Shown here in pieces: positions 57,335-64,000 of a DNA stretch of 64,000 bases. How positions within the stretch are numbered: position 1 is the stretch's first letter; each line of letters opens with the position of its first letter. The translations under genes were made by a program, and so were the position numbers. The notes beneath the pieces were generated by a model, which saw nothing but the letters and a program-made list of their open reading frames with translations, ran no database searches and was not told the origin of the DNA. This stretch comes from Rhodobium orientis (GTDB lineage Bacteria; Pseudomonadota; Alphaproteobacteria; Rhizobiales; Rhodobiaceae): NCBI RefSeq assembly GCF_003258835.1, contig NZ_NPEV01000013.1, forward strand, positions 1 through 64,000, written 5' to 3'.

Positions 57335-57562
57335 ATGTCCATAGGTATTTGGCAGATCGTCATCGTCGCGGTGATCGTCGTGCTCCTGTTCGGTCGCGGC
57401 AAGATTTCCGAGCTGATGGGCGACGTCGCGAAAGGCATCAAGAGCTTCAAGAAGGGGCTCGCCGAAGACGAGACCGAGGAAAAAGACAACAACAAGACGA
57501 TCGAGCACGACTCCACGACGGCGTCGATGGACAAGGCCAACGATCAGAGCAAGGCGAGCTGA
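57335..57562 (+). CDS. tatA: Sec-independent protein translocase TatA
   Basis: TatA oligomerises to form the pore-like element that moves folded proteins across the inner membrane. An N-terminal helix ([15 protein letters not shown]) is followed by the F-G-R-G-K-I-S-E-L hinge, an amphipathic helix and a charged tail; 75 residues in all. ATG 57335 follows GAGGAG. First gene of tatABC. Confidence 0.95.
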   Translation: MSIGIWQIVIVAVIVVLLFGRGKISELMGDVAKGIKSFKKGLAEDETEEKDNNKTIEHDSTTASMDKANDQSKAS

Positions 57563-57607
57563 CGCCGGCCCCATTGAAGGCCGCGCCACCCCAGTAGGGC
57601 GGACGCC

Positions 57608-58138
57608 ATGTTCGATATCGGCTGGACCGAGATCCTTGTTGTTGCCGTGATCGCAATCCTCGTCGTTGGACCGAAGGAATTGCCGCGGATGCTGCGCACG
57701 TTCGGCCAGGTGGTCGGCAAGATGCGCCGCATGGCCGGCGAGTTCCAGACAACGTTCAACGACGCGGTGCGCGAGGCCGAGCGCCAGGCGGACCTGGACG
57801 ACGCCAAGAAAAGCCTCTCCGACATGAACAAGTCGTTCAATCCGGTCGCGGACGTCAAGAAGGCGATGAATCCGTTGAGCGCGCTGGACGGCGTCAAGGA
57901 TCCGACCAAGCCTTACAAGCCGCAGGCCGAGGGCCAGAAGTCCAAGGCGCAAGAAGAAACGCCGGCGCTCGATCCGGTCGACCGGGCCGTTTCGGAGATG
58001 AACCCGGATGACGGCCTCGGTGAGCCGCGCCCGGCGACCCAGGCCGATGCGGTGCCTGCAAGCCAGGACGCCCGCAAGGCTGCGGACGCCGACACCGATG
58101 TTCCGGCGGCTGCCGAGCCGTCCAACAAACAATCATAA
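57608..58138 (+). CDS. tatB: Sec-independent protein translocase TatB
   Basis: TatB binds twin-arginine signals together with TatC. The N-terminus M-F-D-I-G-W-T-E-I-L-V-V-A-V-I-A and the G-P-K-E-L-P hinge are typical. The amphipathic helix is followed by a long charged, Lys/Asp/Ala-rich tail. Length is 176 residues. It lies between tatA and tatC with short gaps. Confidence 0.95.
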   Translation: MFDIGWTEILVVAVIAILVVGPKELPRMLRTFGQVVGKMRRMAGEFQTTFNDAVREAERQADLDDAKKSLSDMNKSFNPVADVKKAMNPLSALDGVKDPTKPYKPQAEGQKSKAQEETPALDPVDRAVSEMNPDDGLGEPRPATQADAVPASQDARKAADADTDVPAAAEPSNKQS

Positions 58139-58162
58139 ATCCGGGGTAGGGGTGCGCTCAAA

Positions 58163-58957
58163 ATGAGCGAAGAGGACGACATCGAATCGACGAAGGCGCC
58201 GCTGATCGAGCACCTCATCGAGCTGCGCCAGCGCCTGATGTGGTCGGTGCTGGCGATCATGATCGCCTTCGTCGTCTGCTTCTATTTCGCCAGCGACATC
58301 TTCAACATCCTGATCATCCCCTATGAGCGGGCGGCCGGCGACCAGCGCGAGATCGAGCTGATCTTCACCGCGCCGCAGGAATATTTCTTCACCCAGTTGA
58401 AGCTGGCCCTGTTCGGCGCGCTGTTCCTGGCCTTTCCGGTGCTGGCAAGCCAGCTCTACATGTTCGTGGCGCCAGGCCTCTACAAGAACGAGCGCGGCGC
58501 GTTCCTGCCCTATCTGGTGGCGACGCCGGTGCTGTTCGCGATCGGCGCCTCGCTCGTCTTCTTCGTTGTCATGCCGCTCGCCATGCGCTTCTTCCTCGGC
58601 ATGGAGCAGGCCGGCGGCTTGGGCGTCGCCGAGATCAAGCACCTGCCCAAGGTCTCCGAATATCTCGGCCTCGTCATGACGTTGATTTTCGCCTTCGGCC
58701 TGGTGTTCCAGTTGCCGGTCGTTTTGACGCTGCTGGCGCGGGCCGGGCTGACCGATTCCAACGGCCTGAAGGCCAAGCGCAAATACGCCGTCGTGCTCAC
58801 CTTCATCGCCGCCGCGGTGCTCACCCCGCCCGATCCGATCAGCCAGATCGGACTTGCACTCCCAACCCTGCTCCTCTACGAGTTCTCCATTCTTTCCGTG
58901 AAGATGGTGGAACGAAAACGGGCCGAAGCCGAGGCGAAGGCGGACGAAGCCGCGTAG
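58163..58957 (+). CDS. tatC: Sec-independent protein translocase TatC
   Basis: TatC is the polytopic receptor for twin-arginine signal peptides, with six helices. Recognisable are L-I-E-H-L-I-E-L-R-Q-R-L near the N-terminus, F-F-T-Q-L-K-L-A-L-F, P-G-L-Y-K-N-E-R, and L-T-P-P-D-P-I-S-Q. Length is 264 residues. No classic twin-arginine substrate is encoded within this window. Confidence 0.96.
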   Translation: MSEEDDIESTKAPLIEHLIELRQRLMWSVLAIMIAFVVCFYFASDIFNILIIPYERAAGDQREIELIFTAPQEYFFTQLKLALFGALFLAFPVLASQLYMFVAPGLYKNERGAFLPYLVATPVLFAIGASLVFFVVMPLAMRFFLGMEQAGGLGVAEIKHLPKVSEYLGLVMTLIFAFGLVFQLPVVLTLLARAGLTDSNGLKAKRKYAVVLTFIAAAVLTPPDPISQIGLALPTLLLYEFSILSVKMVERKRAEAEAKADEAA

Positions 58958-59015
58958 TCGATCGGCGAAGGCGCTGGCCCTCGGTCCGCCGCAATGAATT
59001 CGACCCGAGGCGACG

Positions 59016-60314
59016 ATGTTCGACATCAAATGGATTCGCGACAACCCGCAGACCTTCGACCGCGGGCTGGAAAAGCGCGGGCTGCCGCCGCTGTCGGCAA
59101 AGCTCATCGAGATGGATGACGCGCGCCGCGCCCACATCACCAAGCTGCAGGATGCCCAGGAGCGCCGCAACGCCGCCTCCAAGGAGATCGGCAAGGCCAA
59201 GGGCTCCGGCGACGAGGAAAAAGCGCAGGCGCTGATCGACGAAGTCGCCAAGCTGAAGAGCTTCGTGCAGGGCGGCGAGGAGGAGGAGCGCAAGCTCACC
59301 GCGGGCCTGGAAGAGGCGCTTTCCGCGATCCCCAACCTGCCGCTCGACGACGTGCCGGTCGGGCCCGACGAGGACGCCAATGTCGAGGTGCGCCGCGTCG
59401 GCGACAAGCCGTCCTTCGATTTTGCGCCGAAGGAGCATTTCGAGCTCGGCGAGGGCCTCGGCCTGATGGATTTCGAGGCCGCCGCCAAGATGGCCGGCTC
59501 GCGCTTCGTCGTCATGCAAGGGGGGCTGGCGCGCCTGCACCGGGCGCTCGCCCAGTTCATGGTCGACCTGCAGACCCTGGAGCACGGCTACACCGAGACG
59601 ATCCCGCCGCTGCTGGTGCGTGACGAGGCGGTCTACGGTACCGCCCAGCTTCCGAAATTCGCCGAGGACCTGTTCAAGACCACTGACGGGCGCTGGCTGA
59701 TCCCGACCGCCGAGGTGCCGCTCACCAACCTGGCCCGCGAGCGCATCTTCGAGGATGCCGAGCTGCCGATGCGGGTGACGGCGCTGACCCCGTGCTTCCG
59801 CTCCGAGGCCGGTTCGGCCGGTCGCGACGTGCGCGGCATGCTGCGCCAGCACCAGTTCGACAAAGTCGAGCTCGTCTCCGTCACCCGCGCCGAGGACTCG
59901 GTCGACGAACTCGAGCGCATGGTCGGCTGCGCCGAGGAGGTGCTGAAGCGCCTCGGCCTCCACTACCGCGTCGTCACGCTCTCCACCGGCGACATGGGCT
60001 TCGGTGCCAGAAAAACCTACGACATCGAGGTCTGGCTGCCGGGACAGGACATGTTCCGGGAAATTTCCAGCTGCTCAGTCTGCGGCGACTTCCAGGCCCG
60101 GCGCATGAATGCGCGCTACCGCCCGTCCGGCGAAAAGGGCCTGAAGTTCTGCCACACCCTCAACGGCTCGGGCATCGCCGTCGGCCGCGCGCTGATCGCG
60201 GTGATGGAGAACTACCAGACCGCCGACGGCGCGATCGCCGTACCGGAGGCCTTGAAGCCCTATCTCGGCGGTCTCGACACGATCGGCGGCCCTCAAAATA
60301 CCGGCGGAAAGTGA
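59016..60314 (+). CDS. serS: Seryl-tRNA synthetase
   Basis: Class II synthetase for tRNA(Ser). The N-terminal long coiled coil (about residues 25-105) contacts the tRNA. The catalytic core has motif 2 ([21 protein letters not shown]) and motif 3 (G-S-G-I-A-V-G-R). Length is 432 residues. It is followed by surE after two bases, so the two are cotranscribed. Confidence 0.97.
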   Translation: MFDIKWIRDNPQTFDRGLEKRGLPPLSAKLIEMDDARRAHITKLQDAQERRNAASKEIGKAKGSGDEEKAQALIDEVAKLKSFVQGGEEEERKLTAGLEEALSAIPNLPLDDVPVGPDEDANVEVRRVGDKPSFDFAPKEHFELGEGLGLMDFEAAAKMAGSRFVVMQGGLARLHRALAQFMVDLQTLEHGYTETIPPLLVRDEAVYGTAQLPKFAEDLFKTTDGRWLIPTAEVPLTNLARERIFEDAELPMRVTALTPCFRSEAGSAGRDVRGMLRQHQFDKVELVSVTRAEDSVDELERMVGCAEEVLKRLGLHYRVVTLSTGDMGFGARKTYDIEVWLPGQDMFREISSCSVCGDFQARRMNARYRPSGEKGLKFCHTLNGSGIAVGRALIAVMENYQTADGAIAVPEALKPYLGGLDTIGGPQNTGGK

Positions 60315-60316
60315 CC

Positions 60317-61078
60317 ATGCGTATTCTCGTCACCAATGACGACGGCATCAACGCTCCCGGGCTGAAGGTGCTGCAGAAGATCGCCGCCGAACTTTCCGAC
60401 GACGTCTGGACCGTCGCGCCGGAGACCGACCAGAGCGGGCTCTCCCATTCGCTGACGCTGAGCGACCCCTTGCGGCTGCGCCAGCTCTCCGAGCGCGAGT
60501 TCGCCCTGCGCGGCACGCCGACCGACTGCGTCATCATGGGCGTGCGCCAGGTCATGGACACCCCGCCGGATCTGCTGTTGTCGGGTGTCAATGCCGGCCA
60601 GAACATTGCCGACGACGTCACCTATTCCGGCACGGTCGCCGGTGCCATGGAAGGCGTCATGCTGGGCGTGCGCTCCATCGCCCTCAGCCAGGCCTATGAG
60701 TGGGACGGCGGCCGCGTGGTGCCGTGGGAGACGGTCGAGGCGCACGGCCCCGACGTCATCCGTCGCATCATCGATGCGGACCTGCCGCTTGACGTTATGG
60801 TCAACGTCAACTTTCCCAATTGCGGGCCGGACGAGGTTGCCGGCATGGAGATCACGTCCCAGGGCAAGCTGACCCATGGCCTCTTCGTGGAAGAGCGCAC
60901 CGACGGGCGCGGCAATCCCTATTTCTGGCTCGCCTACCGGCGCCAGCCCTTCAGCCCGCGGCCTGGCTCCGACCTGACGGCGATCCACGAGGGCAAGATC
61001 TCGCTGACGCCGCTGCGCCTCGACCTGACGGCGCCGGACATGTTCGACAAACTGTCGAGCGCCGTCGAGCGGGGCTGA
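60317..61078 (+). CDS. surE: 5'/3'-nucleotidase SurE
   Basis: A metal-dependent phosphatase acting on nucleoside monophosphates and short polyphosphate. The metal-site motif [11 protein letters not shown] opens the protein, and S-G-V-N-A-G-Q-N and [10 protein letters not shown] follow. Length is 253 residues from ATG 60317. It lies in the usual serS-surE-pcm order. Confidence 0.95.
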   Translation: MRILVTNDDGINAPGLKVLQKIAAELSDDVWTVAPETDQSGLSHSLTLSDPLRLRQLSEREFALRGTPTDCVIMGVRQVMDTPPDLLLSGVNAGQNIADDVTYSGTVAGAMEGVMLGVRSIALSQAYEWDGGRVVPWETVEAHGPDVIRRIIDADLPLDVMVNVNFPNCGPDEVAGMEITSQGKLTHGLFVEERTDGRGNPYFWLAYRRQPFSPRPGSDLTAIHEGKISLTPLRLDLTAPDMFDKLSSAVERG

Positions 61079-61083
61079 AAGAG

Positions 61084-61147
61084 GGCGCTCCTTGCGCAAC
61101 GTCGCTGGCTGGGCGCGCTCACGGGCGCGCCATTGAAGCGCCTTTTT
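61084..61147 (+). terminator. Terminator-like hairpins after surE
   Basis: An inner GCGCGC/GCGCGC hairpin (61113-61130) is enclosed by GGCGCT (61084-61089) and AGCGCC (61137-61142), directly followed by TTTTT. The fold is less regular than other terminators in this window. Confidence 0.4.
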
Positions 61148-61214
61148 GTTGATTTCTGACTGGCCGGGCGTTGACATCGGCAATTCTCCGCCGTTTGCGG
61201 ACCTCTGCACGGAT

Positions 61215-61904
61215 ATGAACGACATCACGGACGACAGTTTCGATTCCTGGGACGACAGCAATGAGGGCGACCGCATCGCGACGGCCGAACTCATCCTGTT
61301 GCTGCGCCGCCAGGGCATCCGCGATGCCCGGGTGTTGTCGGCGCTGGAGCGGGTGCCGCGGCGCCTGTTCCTGTCCGCCAACAGCCACACGCTCGCCTAT
61401 GCCGACCGCGCCCTGCCGATCGAATGCGGCCAGACCATTTCCGCGCCGTCCATCGTCGCGCTGATGACCGAGGCCCTGGAAATCGAGCCGACGCACCGGG
61501 TGCTGGAGATCGGCACCGGCTCCGGCTACCAGGCGGCGGTGCTCTCCAAGCTCGCCGAGCACGTCGACACCATGGAGCGTTACCGCACGCTGATGGAGCT
61601 GGCCGAGCAGCGCATGGCGACGCTCGGCATCACCAATGTCAACTTTCACCTCGGCGACGGCTTCGAGGGCCTGCCGGAAAAGGCACCCTTCGACCGAATC
61701 ATCGTCACCGCGGCCGCGCCCGAGCTGCCGCAGACGCTCGCCGGCCAACTCGTCGGCGGCGGCATCATGGTGGTGCCGGTGGGCCCTTCGGGCGGCATCC
61801 AGGAACTGATCAAGGTGCGCCGGCGCGGCAGCCGCCTTGAGGAAACGGCGCTGTGTTCGGTGCGTTTCGTGCCGATGGTGCCGGGCGTCGCCAGCCGGCT
61901 GTGA
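61215..61904 (+). CDS. pcm: Protein-L-isoaspartate O-methyltransferase
   Basis: Repairs damaged isoaspartyl residues in proteins using SAM. The family motifs are R-L-F-L-S near residue 45, A-L-P-I-E-C-G-Q-T-I-S-A-P, then L-E-I-G-T-G-S-G-Y-Q-A-A-V-L and V-T-A-A-A-P-E-L-P. The start ATG 61215 (MNDITDDS) gives 229 residues; an ATG-type start 23 codons upstream is possible but adds non-family sequence. It lies between surE and the DipM-like gene. Confidence 0.93.
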   Translation: MNDITDDSFDSWDDSNEGDRIATAELILLLRRQGIRDARVLSALERVPRRLFLSANSHTLAYADRALPIECGQTISAPSIVALMTEALEIEPTHRVLEIGTGSGYQAAVLSKLAEHVDTMERYRTLMELAEQRMATLGITNVNFHLGDGFEGLPEKAPFDRIIVTAAAPELPQTLAGQLVGGGIMVVPVGPSGGIQELIKVRRRGSRLEETALCSVRFVPMVPGVASRL

Positions 61905-61991
61905 GCCGGAAGGCACGCCCCCTGTAAAGCGCTTAGTTGTTCAGCTAACCCCTTATGCGGTAATCGATTGCGCAGCGCCGCAAGGCCATAA

Positions 61992-62020
61992 TTGCAACAA
62001 AAAAGCAGCTGCCGTTTAGT
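61992..62020 (+). promoter_or_regulatory. Candidate promoter for the DipM-like gene
   Basis: TTGCAA (61992-61997) and TTTAGT (62015-62020) with an exact 17-bp spacer, about 50 bp before ATG 62070. Each hexamer matches consensus at four positions. It lies in a locally AT-rich gap. Confidence 0.38.
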
Positions 62021-62069
62021 CTTTATCAACGTTACCCAGGTCTAATGATGTCGTCTTTTCAGGTACGAC

Positions 62070-63500
62070 ATGAGTAGGCCGATGCGCGTGAAATCAGTAA
62101 ATTCTCGGTCACAGACGCTCGCCAGACTGGGTGTGGTGGCCATGCTGGCCGGCGTCGCCGCCGGGTGCAGCATGGACGTTTCGCGGTTCACCGACACGAT
62201 CGTGACGGGGTCCACGAAGAACCAGAAGCAAATCGTCAACGCCGAGCGGCAGAGCCCGACCTATGACGAGCTGGTGACCGGCTCGACGGCCAAGCCCCCC
62301 GCGGCACGCGGCGGGCGGTCCGATCCGGGCATGAAGTCATCGGTCTCCATCTACAATCCGCCCGAGGCGAATGCCCCCATCTCCAAGGATGGCTGGACGA
62401 CGGCCGGCGGCACGCGGATCAGCGTGCGCCAGGGCGACAGCGTCTCCTCCATGTCGCGCCGCTACGGCGTGCCCAAGGACGCGATCCTTGCCGCCAATCC
62501 GGGCCTTGGCAATGGCGAAAGCCTGGCCGCCGGCCAGCAGGTGATCATCCCGACCTACGTCCATGGCGGCGGCTCCCGGTCCAACGTCGCCGCGGCACCC
62601 TTGCCGCCGCAGCAGACCGGCAATCGCAGCTACGACGACATCGTCACAGGGTCAGCCAACCAGAACGCGGCCCGGCCGGTCGGGGCCCAGCCCTTTCCGT
62701 CGCGGGCCTCCGCACCCCATCCGGCGCCGAAGCCGCGCCGCGCTCTGGTTGCTCAGCGCCCGGCCGCGCCGCGCGGCGGCACCCACACCGTGCAGGCCGG
62801 CGAGACCATCTCCAGCATCTCCCGCACCTACGGCATCTCCCGTGGCGAGCTGATTGCGGCCAACGGGCTCGGCGACAGCAACCTCATCAAGATCGGCCAG
62901 ACACTGACGATTCCGGCAGCCGGCGCGACGAATGTAGCGCGTGCAGCGCCGGCCCGCCCGGACGTCGTCGAGGCCCAGCCGACGCGCAAGCCGAAGGCCC
63001 GCGACCAGGTCGCGACCCACAATCCCGATCCCGACGAGGTCGTCACCGGGTCGCTGCCGGCCACCGAAGACAAGGACCAGGCCGGCGGCCAGCAGCCGGA
63101 GCCGCGCCAGACCGCGCAGATCCGCTCCTTCCGCTGGCCGGTGCGCGGCCGCATCATCTCCGAATTCGGGTCGAAGCCGAACGGCCAGCACAATGACGGC
63201 ATCAATCTCGCCGTGCCGGAGGGCACCTCCGTCAAGGCGGCCGAGAACGGCACCGTCATCTATGCCGGCAACGAGCTGAAGGGCTACGGCAACCTGGTCC
63301 TCGTCCGTCACTCGGACGGCTGGGTCACCGCCTACGCGCACAACAGCGAGCTCATGGTCAAGCGCGGCGAATCGGTCAACCGCGGCCAGATCATCGCCAA
63401 GGCCGGCGCCTCCGGCACCGTCACCCAGCCGCAGCTCCACTTCGAACTGCGCAAGGGCTCGCGGCCGGTCGATCCGATGCCCTATCTGGCAGGGGCATAA
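62070..63500 (+). CDS. DipM/NlpD-like LysM and degenerate M23 lipoprotein
   Basis: A 476-residue envelope protein with a lipobox-like site A-A-G-Cys33, two LysM peptidoglycan-binding domains (about 115-160 and 237-281) and a C-terminal LytM/M23 domain (about 360-475). In active M23 peptidases the first ligands read H-x-G-I-D and the last H-x-H. Here they read N375-D-G-I-N379 and Q455-L-H457, so zinc binding should fail and the protein probably activates other hydrolases, as reported for Caulobacter DipM and E. coli NlpD. The linkers repeat V-T-G-S four times (45-48, 69-72, 192-195, 325-328), each after one or two acidic residues. pcm upstream is the usual neighbour. Confidence 0.9.
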   Translation: MSRPMRVKSVNSRSQTLARLGVVAMLAGVAAGCSMDVSRFTDTIVTGSTKNQKQIVNAERQSPTYDELVTGSTAKPPAARGGRSDPGMKSSVSIYNPPEANAPISKDGWTTAGGTRISVRQGDSVSSMSRRYGVPKDAILAANPGLGNGESLAAGQQVIIPTYVHGGGSRSNVAAAPLPPQQTGNRSYDDIVTGSANQNAARPVGAQPFPSRASAPHPAPKPRRALVAQRPAAPRGGTHTVQAGETISSISRTYGISRGELIAANGLGDSNLIKIGQTLTIPAAGATNVARAAPARPDVVEAQPTRKPKARDQVATHNPDPDEVVTGSLPATEDKDQAGGQQPEPRQTAQIRSFRWPVRGRIISEFGSKPNGQHNDGINLAVPEGTSVKAAENGTVIYAGNELKGYGNLVLVRHSDGWVTAYAHNSELMVKRGESVNRGQIIAKAGASGTVTQPQLHFELRKGSRPVDPMPYLAGA

Positions 63501-63512
63501 GAGGAAACATCG

Positions 63513-63549
63513 GGCCTTCGGCGACTGTCGCCGGAGGCCTTTTCTTTCG
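63513..63549 (+). terminator. Rho-independent terminator after the DipM-like gene
   Basis: GGCCTTCGGCGA (63513-63524) pairs with TCGCCGGAGGCC (63528-63539) with one G-T wobble and a three-base loop, followed by TTTTCTTTCG. It closes the plus-strand run and faces the convergent ATPase gene. Confidence 0.82.
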
Positions 63550-63653
63550 CCGTCCCGGCGAAAATCCAGGCCGAAGACAAATGATGCGGCCATGGCAGGA
63601 GAAATTGGTCAGCCCTTGTCCCCGCGAGGCGCCTGATCAGGGCGGGGCGGCTC

Positions 63654-64000
63654 CTACCCAGTCAGTCGTACCTTGAGCCGTCCCGCCAAATCCTGGATGA
63701 ACTGCCAGGCAACGCGGCCCGACCGCGCCCCGCGCGAAATCGACCATTCCAGCGCCTCGGCCTTCAGCGTCTCGTCCTCCACCTCGATCCCGTAATGGGC
63801 CACATAGCCGCGGACCATCGCCAGATAGTCCTCCTGGCTGCAATTGTGGAAGCCGAGCCAGAGCCCGAAACGGTCCGACAGCGACACCTTCTCCTCAACC
63901 GCCTCGGCCGGATTGATGGCCGTCGACCGCTCGTTCTCCATCATGTCGCGCGGCAACAGATGGCGCCGGTTCGACGTGGCGTAGAAGAGGACGTTCTCGG
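63654..64000 (-). CDS. DUF815 family AAA+ ATPase, C-terminal part (cut by window edge)
   Basis: The frame runs off the right edge; about 115 C-terminal residues are visible. The segment V-L-F-Y-A-T-S-N-R-R-H-L-L-P-R is the sensor-1-like strand of this ATPase family. It is followed by M-M-E-N-E, then E-E-K-V-S-L-S-D-R-F-G-L-W-L-G-F and R-G-A-R-S-G-R-V-A-W-Q-F, all recognisable for the DUF815/COG2607 group. The function of the group is unknown. It converges on the DipM-like gene. Confidence 0.85.
   Translation of the reverse strand, partial: ENVLFYATSNRRHLLPRDMMENERSTAINPAEAVEEKVSLSDRFGLWLGFHNCSQEDYLAMVRGYVAHYGIEVEDETLKAEALEWSISRGARSGRVAWQFIQDLAGRLKVRLTG

Noticed and set aside
1-64000. tRNA or rRNA genes, mobile elements, prophage or a defence island
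   Set aside because: I saw no tRNA-like cloverleaf ends, rRNA segments, transposase or integrase sequence, or defence-gene domains; the gaps between genes are short and accounted for.

Overview
The window is a gene-dense, high-GC chromosomal segment of an alphaproteobacterium, most probably order Hyphomicrobiales (Rhizobiales). The gene order supports this: lptF-lptG-lptD-surA-pdxA-rsmA, then purN-purM / CDP-alcohol phosphatidyltransferase-AI-2E permease-hdaA-ppk-ppx / rnd, and later erpA / dgt-argS-SPOR-nagZ-scpA-scpB-ABC-tatABC-serS-surE-pcm-dipM. An HdaA-type DnaA regulator, an ExoR-like Sel1 protein and a DipM-like LysM/M23 lipoprotein point the same way. The genus cannot be fixed from sequence inspection. 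I see no rRNA or tRNA genes, insertion sequences, prophage genes or CRISPR arrays.

Layout. 1-1.7 kb: a probable 3' gene fragment, yicC and gmk. 1.8-10.6 kb, minus strand: an outer-membrane biogenesis block (lptF, lptG, lptD, surA) running into pdxA, rsmA and a zinc alcohol dehydrogenase. 11-13.7 kb: pepA, holC and a methyltransferase. 14-18.2 kb: ABC-F ATPase, DinB-like protein, ndk and a TerC-family membrane protein. 18.5-21 kb: a stand-alone molybdopterin oxidoreductase and a small secreted protein. 21-23 kb: purM-purN. 23-29 kb: phospholipid synthase, AI-2E permease, HdaA and the polyphosphate pair ppk-ppx. 29.3-34 kb: rnd, an MFS permease and aspS. 34-37.3 kb: two large secreted paralogues of unknown function. 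37.6-39 kb: speD-speE. 39-45 kb: PPi-type phosphofructokinase, a CSS-EAL phosphodiesterase, ilvD and an ExoR-like protein. 45.2-46.7 kb, minus strand: a small cysteine-rich secreted protein, xth and erpA. 46.9-63.5 kb, plus strand: dgt, argS, a giant acidic SPOR protein, nagZ, scpAB, an orphan ABC ATPase, tatABC, serS, surE, pcm and a DipM-like lipoprotein. 63.65-64 kb: the C-terminal part of a DUF815-type ATPase, cut by the window edge.

Most genes are housekeeping. Several functions converge on the cell envelope: LPS export (LptDFG, SurA), peptidoglycan turnover (NagZ, SPOR protein, DipM-like protein), Tat export, and the possible ExoR periplasmic regulator. Operons are tightly packed, with ATGA, TGATG and repeated TTGA stop/start overlaps.

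The least explained items are the tandem secreted paralogues at 33.9-37.3 kb that share a C-terminal module, the small cysteine protein with no canonical start codon, two bipartite inverted repeats at convergent gene ends, a 7-bp tandem repeat array, and four VTGS repeats plus missing metal ligands in the DipM-like protein. Nothing here amounts to a clearly new defence or mobile system.
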